A stretch of DNA of 11,059 bases from an uncultured Ruminococcus sp. (GTDB lineage: Bacteria > Bacillota > Clostridia > Oscillospirales > Ruminococcaceae), in contig CAMWRC010000019.1 of assembly GCA_947176565.1 (NCBI GenBank), positions 1 to 11,059 of the forward strand, in the 5' to 3' direction. The position numbers were made by a program, and so were the translations under genes. The notes beneath the pieces were generated by a model. It searched no databases, was not told the DNA's origin, and worked only from the letters and a program-made list of their open reading frames with translations. Position 1 is the first letter of the stretch. Every line of letters begins with the position of its first letter. Positions 1-6,276 of the stretch are shown here, in pieces.

Positions 1-396
1 GTTACGTCCTTTTATGAGATTCAGGTAGAAAAAATTTGCAGTCAGACGGTTCATTTCATATATTCTTGTGCGGAGCTTTGCTTTTTCGGAATTATGATTA
101 TTTTTCTCAGGGATTTCCATTCCGCTGCGGTCGGCAAGGAGGCGGACAGCTTCCATAAATTCGAGATTTTCCGCTTTCATGATGAAATTGAATACATCGC
201 CGCCAGTCTGACAGCCGAAGCAGTAAAAGCTTTGAGTATCGGGGAAAACGGTGAATGACGGTGTATTTTCGGAGTGGAAAGGGCAGTTACACACGAATAC
301 ACGTCCTTGTTTCTTGAGCTGTACATATGAATCTATAACAGATTCAATGGGATTTACAGCTTTCAGTGCTGTAAGAAATTCATCATTCTGAGCCAT
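1..396 (-). CDS. dnaG: DNA primase DnaG, N-terminal part (cut by window edge)
   Basis: This is the first 132 codons of DNA primase, which makes the RNA primers for the lagging strand at the replication fork. I translated it by hand; the frame is open to the left edge, so the rest of the gene lies outside. The visible part is the CHC2-type zinc-binding domain. Residues of the form C-P-F-H (about 37-40) are followed by a TPSF motif and then C-F-G-C (about 60-63), the usual zinc ligand arrangement of bacterial primases. The helical region linking to the TOPRIM core follows. The ATG at 394-396 is preceded by a GGAGGT ribosome binding site 8 nt upstream (405-410). It starts 19 nt after the stop of the YigZ-family gene, so the two are probably co-transcribed. 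In many Firmicutes rpoD follows dnaG, which cannot be checked here. Confidence 0.95.
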   Translation of the reverse strand, partial: MAQNDEFLTALKAVNPIESVIDSYVQLKKQGRVFVCNCPFHSENTPSFTVFPDTQSFYCFGCQTGGDVFNFIMKAENLEFMEAVRLLADRSGMEIPEKNNHNSEKAKLRTRIYEMNRLTANFFYLNLIKGRN

Positions 397-415
397 TTTG
401 TTTTACCTCCGCCGT

Positions 416-1051
416 TTAATTTGATTCTATGCCGGAAAAATCTGCATACTGCTCATCAAGAACGGCGATTTCAGCTGAACCGTTTGTAATTTCTGTAAGT
501 TCTTTTTGCAGAGCATTCAGTTTATCAGACATGACAAGAACTTCGAGGGTTACAGTATCAGAAAAATCTGAATTAACAGTAATCGTATCAAAATCGGGTA
601 GTATATAGCTGATTTTGCCGTACATACCGTAATCGGTGCTGATTTGGATTTTCCGGCACAGACGCATATCCATGATTTCAGCGGCATCGCAGGCGATTGA
701 AGCGGCGCGGGAGTAGGCGCGCAGAAGACCGCCTCCGCCGAGGAGTATTCCGCCGAAATATCGTGTAACCACGATACAGACATCAGTCAGACCGCGTTTC
801 TGTATAACTTCGAGAACCGGAATACCGGCAGTTCCCTGCGGTTCGCCGTCGTCAGAATATCGGGAAATATTATCTTCCTGAAGCACATATGCATATACAT
901 TATGACGTGCTTTGCGGTGCATGGCTTTGATTTTATTTATAAATCCGACGGCATCGTCATTTGTTTTTACTGGGGCTATATAGCCGATAAACTCTGATTT
1001 TTTTTCTGTAAACGAATCGGAAGCGGGTTTATGTACAGTTAAATAATTCAT
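416..1051 (-). CDS. yigZ: YigZ/IMPACT family protein (UPF0029 + DUF1949)
   Basis: A 211-residue protein of the YigZ (YvyE in Bacillus) family. It is related to the N-terminal domain of eukaryotic IMPACT; the bacterial members are thought to act in or near translation, but their exact role is unsettled. The family core is clear: KKSEFIGYIAPV (17-28), an RYSDDGEPQGTAG block (64-76), and VTRYFGGILLGGGGLLRAYS (95-114), the glycine-rich signature. The C-terminal 75 or so residues (about 136-197) fit the DUF1949 ferredoxin-like domain. Length is normal for the family. The ATG at 1049-1051 has a TGAGGT site 7 nt upstream (1059-1064). The gene begins only 25 nt past the rpmE terminator hairpin and ends 19 nt before dnaG, so it probably shares a transcript with dnaG and must rely on readthrough or an internal promoter. 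Confidence 0.9.
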   Translation of the reverse strand: MNYLTVHKPASDSFTEKKSEFIGYIAPVKTNDDAVGFINKIKAMHRKARHNVYAYVLQEDNISRYSDDGEPQGTAGIPVLEVIQKRGLTDVCIVVTRYFGGILLGGGGLLRAYSRAASIACDAAEIMDMRLCRKIQISTDYGMYGKISYILPDFDTITVNSDFSDTVTLEVLVMSDKLNALQKELTEITNGSAEIAVLDEQYADFSGIESN

Positions 1052-1076
1052 TTGAATAACCTCAGATACAGAACAA

Positions 1077-1103
1077 ATAAGCCGCTCGGTGTGAGCGGCT
1101 TAT
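1077..1103 (-). terminator. Rho-independent terminator after rpmE
   Basis: A perfect 11-bp inverted repeat, with arms 1077-1087 and 1093-1103 and a 5-nt loop. The core stem is GC-rich (GCCGCTC/GAGCGGC) flanked by A-T pairs. On the minus strand the stem is followed by a T-rich stretch (TTGTTCT). It begins 4 nt after the rpmE stop codon, so it is the natural end of the rpmE transcript. Confidence 0.88.
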
Positions 1104-1107
1104 AAAA

Positions 1108-1311
1108 TTACTTATCCATATTGAAACGTCTCTTGAATCTGTCAACACGTCCGCCTGTATCAACAAGCTTCTGTTTTCCGGTGTAGAACGGATGGCACTT
1201 TGAGCAGATTTCAACCTTGATGTTTTCTTTTGTAGACATAGTTTCGATTACGTTACCGCAGTGGCAGGTAATAGTAGTCTTTACAAAATTAGGATGGATT
1301 CCCTCTTTCAC
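1108..1311 (-). CDS. rpmE: 50S ribosomal protein L31, zinc-binding form
   Basis: Ribosomal protein L31 of the large subunit, which bridges the two subunits. It is 67 residues from the chosen GTG start at 1309-1311. The typical family opening KEGIHPNF follows at once, and a strong GGAGGTG site lies 6 nt upstream (1318-1324). Four cysteines at 16, 18, 36 and 39 (C-x-C and C-x2-C) make this the C+ form that holds zinc, as opposed to the zinc-free paralogue made under zinc limitation. The C-terminal block [12 protein letters not shown] is typical. The frame stays open upstream to an ATG at 1353, which would add 14 residues; that start has only a weak AAGG site and does not match the family N-terminus. 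The gene is monocistronic by signals: its own consensus promoter and a terminator 4 nt past the stop. Confidence 0.96.
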   Translation of the reverse strand: MKEGIHPNFVKTTITCHCGNVIETMSTKENIKVEICSKCHPFYTGKQKLVDTGGRVDRFKRRFNMDK

Positions 1312-1395
1312 GATTTTCACCTCCAAGAAATATTTGTAAATCGTGCAGCCCATCAGTTACCTTAGACAGTAGTGACGTATACATTACATTTATGT

Positions 1396-1424
1396 ATTAT
1401 ACCATGCTTTTCCGGAAATGTCAA
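1396..1424 (-). promoter_or_regulatory. Consensus sigma-A promoter for rpmE (extended -10)
   Basis: On the minus strand, TTGACA (1419-1424), a spacer of exactly 17 nt, and TATAAT (1396-1401), with TG one base before the -10. Both hexamers match consensus fully. The expected transcript start is near 1389, giving a leader of about 78 nt before the GTG of rpmE. The promoter sits only 24 nt past the pgcA stop, so rpmE is independently and probably very strongly transcribed. Confidence 0.92.
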
Positions 1425-1448
1425 GGGGTTCTGAAATATTTTTATTAT

Positions 1449-3161
1449 TTAACAGAAATGCTTTGAGAAATCGTCATGAAGTTTCTTTTCAAGGATTTCA
1501 GCCTCTGCTTTTTTGGGCTGTTTTGCCGTGATATATATTTTGATTTTGGGTTCTGTACCAGAAGGACGTACAATAACCTTTGAACCGCCATCAAGGAAGA
1601 ACGCAAGCACATTTGATTTCGGGAGTGTGATTTCTGTGACTTCGCCGTTTGTGAGATTCTTTGAAGTGCTGGCTTTATAGTCATCGAATTTTACAACAGG
1701 GATTCCGGCGATTTCAGCAGGGGGATTTTCGCGGAGTTCAGTCATAATGCTGTCCATTTTCTTCATTCCGCTTTCGCCCTCGAAAGTGAAGCTGTAGAGA
1801 GTCTGATAGAACATACCGTATTTTTTATACATATTTTCCCGTGCCTCGATAAGCGAGATACCTTTTGTGCGGTAATAGGCAGCCATTTCACATATAAGCA
1901 TAGAAGCGTTTACAGCGTCCTTATCGCGGACATATCCGCCGGAAAGATAGCCGTAGCTTTCTTCAAATCCGAAGATATAGCGGTTTTCTTCTCCGTTCTT
2001 TTCGAGGAACAGAATCTGTTCGCCGATAAACTTGAATCCTGTAAGAACATCTATTATTTCAACGCCGTATTCTTTTCCTATGGAATTTACAATATCGGTA
2101 GTAACTATAGTCTTTACAGCAATCGGATTTTCGGGCATTGTTCCTTTTTCGATACGTTGGCTTGCGATATATTCAAGAAGCATTGCGCCGACTTCATTTC
2201 CGCTGAAAAGCGCGTAGCCGTCACCGTCAGGAACAGCAATACCCACGCGGTCGCAGTCTGGGTCTGTAGCAAGGAGAAGGTCAGGTTTAACTTCATTGCA
2301 GTATCTGAGACCGACTTCAAGAGCTTCGCGGATTTCCGGATTCGGATACGGACAGGTTGTGAAATTGCCGTCTGGATTTTCCTGTTCTTTTACGACAGTT
2401 ACATCAGAGATACCGATACGTTTCAGAATTTCCCGTACCGGCTTGTTTCCTGTGCCGTTGAGGGGAGTATATACCACTTTAAGACCGCTCGAAGCGCAGA
2501 GTTCGGGATTGATTCCCTCAGCAAGGACGTTTTCATAGAAAGCTTCGATGACGTCATCACCTATGTACGAGATATTTCCCTTTTCGAGTTCTGTATTGAA
2601 ATCAGATGATTTGACTCCGCTGAACACATCAAGGGAATTTATTTTTTCAAGAATTATTTCAGCACCGCGGAGAGTAATCTGACAGCCGTCGTCCCCGTAG
2701 ACTTTATATCCATTGTATTTTGCAGGATTATGGCTTGCAGTAACCATTATTCCGCCCTGACATTTAAGTTGACGGACAGCAAATGAAAGGCATGGAGTCG
2801 GCATAAGCTCTGTATATATATATACTTTGATCCCATTTGCAGCAAGAACTTCGGCGGCAGCTTTTGAGAAAACATCGCTTTTGATTCTGCTGTCATAAGA
2901 AACAGCAACGGCAGGATTTGTATATTCCTGATTGAGATAGTCAGCGAATCCCTGTGTTGCACGTTTTACTGTATAGATGTTCATTCGGTTCGTACCTGCG
3001 CCGATAACACCGCGCAGACCGCCTGTTCCAAATTCCAAATCTCTGTAGAATCTATCCTTTATAGCATCATCATCATCTTTTATGCTGTCAAGTTCCGCGA
3101 TTAAATCGGGGTCAGCGACAGCGTTTCTGCACCAAAGGCTGTAAAGTTCTTTTTCTTTCAT
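1449..3161 (-). CDS. pgcA: Alpha-phosphoglucomutase / phospho-sugar mutase (PgcA type)
   Basis: A 570-residue cytoplasmic alpha-D-phosphohexomutase that interconverts glucose-6-phosphate and glucose-1-phosphate, feeding UDP-glucose, glycogen and wall-glycan synthesis. All four active-site regions are present. TASHNP (141-146) carries the phosphorylated Ser143. The metal loop TDPDCDRVG (299-307) has Asp300, 302 and 304. The sugar-binding loop FGFEESYGYLSG (397-408) has the Glu-rich pattern of glucose-using enzymes. The phosphate-binding loop is RPSGTEPKIK (532-541). Length matches Firmicutes PgcA-like enzymes, which are longer than the roughly 450-residue PMM/GlmM members. The ATG at 3159-3161 has GGAGGT 6 nt upstream (3168-3173). 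It has its own promoter in the gap before it. Some phosphomannomutase activity is possible and cannot be excluded from sequence. Confidence 0.93.
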   Translation of the reverse strand: MKEKELYSLWCRNAVADPDLIAELDSIKDDDDAIKDRFYRDLEFGTGGLRGVIGAGTNRMNIYTVKRATQGFADYLNQEYTNPAVAVSYDSRIKSDVFSKAAAEVLAANGIKVYIYTELMPTPCLSFAVRQLKCQGGIMVTASHNPAKYNGYKVYGDDGCQITLRGAEIILEKINSLDVFSGVKSSDFNTELEKGNISYIGDDVIEAFYENVLAEGINPELCASSGLKVVYTPLNGTGNKPVREILKRIGISDVTVVKEQENPDGNFTTCPYPNPEIREALEVGLRYCNEVKPDLLLATDPDCDRVGIAVPDGDGYALFSGNEVGAMLLEYIASQRIEKGTMPENPIAVKTIVTTDIVNSIGKEYGVEIIDVLTGFKFIGEQILFLEKNGEENRYIFGFEESYGYLSGGYVRDKDAVNASMLICEMAAYYRTKGISLIEARENMYKKYGMFYQTLYSFTFEGESGMKKMDSIMTELRENPPAEIAGIPVVKFDDYKASTSKNLTNGEVTEITLPKSNVLAFFLDGGSKVIVRPSGTEPKIKIYITAKQPKKAEAEILEKKLHDDFSKHFC

Positions 3162-3187
3162 AAAAATACCTCCAAAAAGATATATTC

Positions 3188-3234
3188 ATACTGATTAAAA
3201 ATCAGTATCAGTATCCGCATAAAACATCTGATAC
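3188..3234 (-). promoter_or_regulatory. Repeat-rich leader with two competing hairpins before pgcA
   Basis: The leader between the predicted transcript start (about 3242) and the pgcA ribosome binding site holds two mutually exclusive stems. One is a perfect 8-bp hairpin (3188-3195 with 3201-3208, 5-nt loop). The other pairs 3205-3211 with 3228-3234 (7 bp, 16-nt loop). They share bases 3205-3208. Both are AT-rich and only moderately stable. The proximal hairpin ends about 14 nt before the Shine-Dalgarno. Whether it regulates anything is unknown. Confidence 0.4.
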
Positions 3235-3248
3235 AGATACACATTAAC

Positions 3249-3277
3249 ATTATAGCATATTTTTCCGAACTTGAAAA
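3249..3277 (-). promoter_or_regulatory. Sigma-A promoter for pgcA (extended -10)
   Basis: On the minus strand, a perfect TATAAT (3249-3254) preceded by TGC, giving an extended -10. A TTTTCA element (3272-3277, 4 of 6 consensus matches) lies 17 nt upstream. The predicted transcript start is near 3242, about 80 nt before the pgcA start codon. It lies 44 nt past the stop of the protease gene and separates pgcA from the division operon. Confidence 0.72.
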
Positions 3278-3321
3278 TAGTTCTGCATATATTTTATTTT
3301 TTTTACTAAATTTCTGATATA

Positions 3322-4482
3322 TTAAAAAGCAAGCAGGATTTCTACAGCTTTATTATATTGTGCATCAATTCCGTCCTCTTCATTTTCAACAGGATAGTCG
3401 GGAGTAAGACCGATTCCGTTATAACATGGGGAAAAGGCTGTTTTATATTCAGCGACAGTCAGAATAAGAGCAGTTCCGTTGCTGAATTCACGAATATCCT
3501 GCATAACGCCCTTGCCGTATGTCTGGCTTCCTACAAGCGATGCTTTGCCGAAATCTCGAAGTGAAGCTGAAAAAAGTTCAGCTGCGCTTGCATTATTTTC
3601 ATGTCCGATCCCCGACATAGGAATATCAAGTTCAGAGGCATCTGACTGGACGAGTGCCTTTACAGAACCGTCTTTATATTCGGCGGTTGCAACTGTTCCT
3701 TCCGGCAGAAGTGGGTCGAGGCATTTTTCGAGAGCCGAAACAAGTCCTCCTCCGTTGTCTCTCAAATCAAAAATCAAGGATTTTGCTCCGTTTGCCGTAA
3801 GTCTTTCAAGAGCGTCAATAAACTGGTCGGGAGTATTTTCCTTGAATCCGCTTATTTTTATATATCCGATATAATTTCCGAGCATTTCAGATTCTACAGT
3901 ATCAAGAGTGACAGCGCGCCGTGTGAACTTATATTCCGTATCAACACCATTCCGGCGGATTGTCATAGAAACGTCTGAACCCTCTGTACCCTTTATGAGA
4001 TTCAGAGCCTCATCAGTTCCGATTTTTTTAGTATTTATGCCGTCAACTGTGATTATGAGGTCATCTTCCATAAGTCCGGAATCTGAAGCTGGTGAACTGT
4101 TATAGATGTCTGCAATACGGATATAACCGCTTTCGTCCTCTTCGACAACGATTCCGAGACCTACAAGAGTACCGGAATTTTCATTTTTTTCGCTCAGATA
4201 TTCTTCGGCGGTAAGATAGCGCGAATATTTATCGTCAAGTCCAGAAACATATCCTTTCAGCATTTCATCTTCAAGGTACTGTTCGTTTATCTCTCCGAAA
4301 TAATCATTCCGGACGATAGTATCAATTTCCTGCAAATCGGAATATTTTTTTGCTTTTTCGTTTACGTCTGCGACTTTTTCATTGAAGCTCTGGAGCGAAA
4401 AAAATGAAGTCAGGATAAACGTGACAGCGATTGATACTGCAATAAGACTGAGTGCAAGTCCGAGGCTGATTTTTTTATTCAT
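3322..4482 (-). CDS. Membrane-anchored S41 C-terminal processing protease (CtpA/CtpB-like)
   Basis: A 386-residue serine protease of the S41 tail-specific family, acting outside the membrane. One N-terminal hydrophobic segment (about 4-26) is a signal anchor. A PDZ domain (about 104-186) binds substrate C-termini. The protease core has FDLRDNGGG (238-246), an NASAAE block with nucleophile Ser299, and TYGKG with the general base Lys324, exactly 25 residues later as in Prc and plant D1 protease. The IGLTPDYPV end motif is present. The strand before the nucleophile (PMSGIGHEN) is unlike the usual PLVVLVN form. The start is uncertain: the frame opens with GTG at 4494, then ATG at 4488 and 4482. 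None has a strong Shine-Dalgarno; I chose 4482 because a GTGAG lies at suitable spacing. It follows the M23 gene, so it may process that protein or another wall enzyme (inference). Confidence 0.9.
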   Translation of the reverse strand: MNKKISLGLALSLIAVSIAVTFILTSFFSLQSFNEKVADVNEKAKKYSDLQEIDTIVRNDYFGEINEQYLEDEMLKGYVSGLDDKYSRYLTAEEYLSEKNENSGTLVGLGIVVEEDESGYIRIADIYNSSPASDSGLMEDDLIITVDGINTKKIGTDEALNLIKGTEGSDVSMTIRRNGVDTEYKFTRRAVTLDTVESEMLGNYIGYIKISGFKENTPDQFIDALERLTANGAKSLIFDLRDNGGGLVSALEKCLDPLLPEGTVATAEYKDGSVKALVQSDASELDIPMSGIGHENNASAAELFSASLRDFGKASLVGSQTYGKGVMQDIREFSNGTALILTVAEYKTAFSPCYNGIGLTPDYPVENEEDGIDAQYNKAVEILLAF

Positions 4483-4508
4483 ACACATTCTCACTTTCGT
4501 AAATAATT

Positions 4509-4530
4509 ATAATCTGTGCAGACAGATTAT
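4509..4530 (-). repeat. Perfect hairpin just before the S41 protease start
   Basis: Arms 4509-4517 and 4522-4530 form a perfect 9-bp stem with a 4-nt loop; on the minus strand it is followed by AATTATTTA. It ends 14-26 nt before the possible start codons of the protease. The stem is AT-rich, so it could be a weak terminator or a structure limiting ribosome access. A TATAAT (4506-4511) overlaps its 3' arm, but no convincing -35 lies upstream. Confidence 0.55.
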
Positions 4531-4539
4531 GAAATGGAA

Positions 4540-4599
4540 CAAGGCAGGAGAAAATCAGTAATGTCACAGTAGATGACATCTGATAATCAGACTGCCTTG
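4540..4599 (-). repeat. Long interrupted hairpin between M23 hydrolase and protease genes
   Basis: Nested complementary segments form one long stem: 4540-4547 with 4592-4599 (8 bp, GC-containing), 4554-4558 with 4580-4584 (5 bp) and 4561-4566 with 4574-4579 (6 bp), closing on a 7-nt loop. An internal loop and a 2-nt bulge separate them. It begins 13 nt past the hydrolase stop. No long T-run follows, so it looks more like an mRNA-stabilising or processing structure than a classic terminator; partial termination remains possible. Confidence 0.5.
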
Positions 4600-4612
4600 A
4601 ATATATGTATTA

Positions 4613-6241
4613 TTATGGACTTACATAGTTCATAGGATTCTGCGCCGAACCGTTTACACGGACTTCAAAGTGAAGATGTGCGCCGGTGGAATGACCGGTA
4701 GAACCGATAGCACCTATGACATCGTTCTGATTTACATACTGACCTACAGATACAGATGCATAGCTGAGATGTGCATAAAGTGTGGAATACGTACCGTCAT
4801 GGGAAATTACAACATAGTTGCCGAAACCACCGCCGCAGCCGCAGCTGTAATTTTTTCCGTAATTATGTGTACAGCCGTTTACGACAGTAATAACAGTTCC
4901 GGATTGTGAAGCGACAGCCGCACCGTTCATGATACCGCCGTCTCCGACATCAATACCGTTGTGATTTTTTCCCCAGCGGTAGCCGTAATAGCTTGTTATA
5001 TAACTGAATCCGGGACAAGGCCATGCAAATCCGCTTTCTGAAACAGTAGGTACGACGAATGTTTCAGGTTCAGTAGGAGCTTCCGTGGGTGGTTCAGTAG
5101 GAGCTTGAGTGGGAGCAGGAGTCGGAGGTTCAGTTTTGGGTTCGGTCGGTGTAGGATTTGTATCGGAGTTATTATTTGTATTATTATTCTGTTCCTGTTT
5201 GCGTTTTTCTTCTTCCTGTTGTTTTTGTTTTTCTTTTTCTTCCTGTTCTTTTTTACGTTTTTCTTCTTCCTGCTGTTTTTTGATTTCAGCCTGTTTTTGC
5301 TTTTCTTTTTCTTCCTGTTCTTTCTTAAGTCTTTCTTCTTCTTTTTGTTTTTTCAGTTCTGCCTGTTTCTGTTCCCAGAGTTTGCGCTGTTGTTCTTCCC
5401 ATGCTTTCTGAGCGGCAGCTTTCTGACGTTCTATTTCAGCTTCGATTTCCTTGAGTTCAGCGTCAAGTGCGTCCTGTTCTGCCTTTATTTCTTCCTTATC
5501 GCGTGCAAGGTCGGACTGTTCTGTTGCAATACGCTGGATTTCATATTCAGTTTCCTGCATTTTGACATTAAGCTGACCGATTTCAATATCTTTTTCTTCC
5601 TTACGTTTCTGCTGTTCTTCGAGTTTCATTGTAAGGTTAAGTTTTTCAGTTTCGAGGTCTGATTTTGACTGTTTAAGATTCTGAATTTCTGTCAGTATGC
5701 TGTCTATGAGATTATCCTCATAGTCAGCGATACGGTTTATCATCTGGACTCTTGACATCATATCATAGAAGCTTGATGAACCGAGAACGATTGAAGCTGA
5801 TGTATCGTTGCCGTTCACATACATAGCGCAGAGGTGCTGTTTGAAAATCTCGATATTTTCATCAATAGCTGCCTGCTGTGCGATTATATCAGCATCAAGA
5901 CCGGCGATATTTGTTTCTGTGGCAGAAATATCATTGCCGATAGAAATCAGTTCAGCATTCAGAAGGTCTATATTATTCTGGATTATGCCAATCTGTTCGT
6001 TGAGATAATTCTGCTGACGTTTTTCGTCTGTTTTACTGCCCTCAAGACTGTTTATCTGGGTTTCCAGCTGGGCGATTTTTTCGGCGTTTGCCTTTCGCTG
6101 TTCTTCGATTTCAGCGACGGTTTTAGCTTTGACTTCCTGAGAATTATCAGTTGCTTCGGGAAAAGCAGCAGCTATGCCGAGTGAAATTGCGGTACAGGTT
6201 AAAAATGCAAGAAATTTTTTTGTCCTTTTCAAATGGTACAT
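4613..6241 (-). CDS. Secreted coiled-coil M23 peptidoglycan endopeptidase, probable FtsEX client
   Basis: A 542-residue exported wall hydrolase. The N-terminus is a signal peptide (basic KRTKK, hydrophobic to about 26). A long coiled coil follows (about 40-270), then a very charged Lys/Glu/Gln region (about 270-350) with a 24-residue repeat, and an Asn- then Pro/Thr-rich linker (352-395). The C-terminus is an M23 (LytM-type) domain (about 405-540). Zinc ligands are His427 and Asp431 (HNGID) and His524 (HLH); catalytic histidines are His491 (YAHLS) and His522. It should cleave peptide cross-links. The layout, coiled coil plus catalytic domain directly after ftsEX (35-nt gap), parallels FtsEX-controlled hydrolases or activators (PcsB, CwlO, EnvC), so FtsX probably gates it (inference). 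The ATG at 6239-6241 has AAGGAG at 6252-6257. An unusual Cys-containing loop (C457, C467, C469) sits in the catalytic domain. Confidence 0.92.
   Translation of the reverse strand: MYHLKRTKKFLAFLTCTAISLGIAAAFPEATDNSQEVKAKTVAEIEEQRKANAEKIAQLETQINSLEGSKTDEKRQQNYLNEQIGIIQNNIDLLNAELISIGNDISATETNIAGLDADIIAQQAAIDENIEIFKQHLCAMYVNGNDTSASIVLGSSSFYDMMSRVQMINRIADYEDNLIDSILTEIQNLKQSKSDLETEKLNLTMKLEEQQKRKEEKDIEIGQLNVKMQETEYEIQRIATEQSDLARDKEEIKAEQDALDAELKEIEAEIERQKAAAQKAWEEQQRKLWEQKQAELKKQKEEERLKKEQEEKEKQKQAEIKKQQEEEKRKKEQEEKEKQKQQEEEKRKQEQNNNTNNNSDTNPTPTEPKTEPPTPAPTQAPTEPPTEAPTEPETFVVPTVSESGFAWPCPGFSYITSYYGYRWGKNHNGIDVGDGGIMNGAAVASQSGTVITVVNGCTHNYGKNYSCGCGGGFGNYVVISHDGTYSTLYAHLSYASVSVGQYVNQNDVIGAIGSTGHSTGAHLHFEVRVNGSAQNPMNYVSP
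5220..5363 (-). repeat. 72-bp tandem repeat in the charged stalk of the M23 hydrolase
   Basis: Two adjacent copies, 72 bp apart (starting near 5220 and 5292), encode nearly the same 24-residue Lys/Glu/Gln unit containing KKEQEEKEKQKQ. The copies differ at a few bases, so this is an older duplication. It lengthens the stalk in frame; shorter related pieces flank it on the 5170-5220 side. Confidence 0.7.
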
Positions 6242-6276
6242 CAGACCAAATCTCCTTTCAGTTTGAACGATAATAT

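Noticed and set aside
2157..2609. Plus-strand open frame opposite pgcA
   Set aside because: Antisense shadow of a well-conserved enzyme gene; no ribosome binding site or recognisable protein.
3554..3640. Loss of the catalytic Ser in the S41 protease (NASAAE instead of SASASE)
   Set aside because: Counting back 25 residues from the catalytic Lys shows that the nucleophile is the second Ser position, which is kept; the first position varies (Thr in plant D1 protease).
4506..4534. Promoter for the S41 protease at TATAAT 4506-4511
   Set aside because: The -35 position reads TTTCAT, a poor match, and the TATAAT is part of a perfect hairpin arm; left as a note only.
5105..5662. Long plus-strand open frame rich in Phe, Leu and Cys
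   Set aside because: It is the complement of the Lys/Glu/Gln-rich stalk of the M23 hydrolase; the biased composition removes stop codons. No ribosome binding site or family match.
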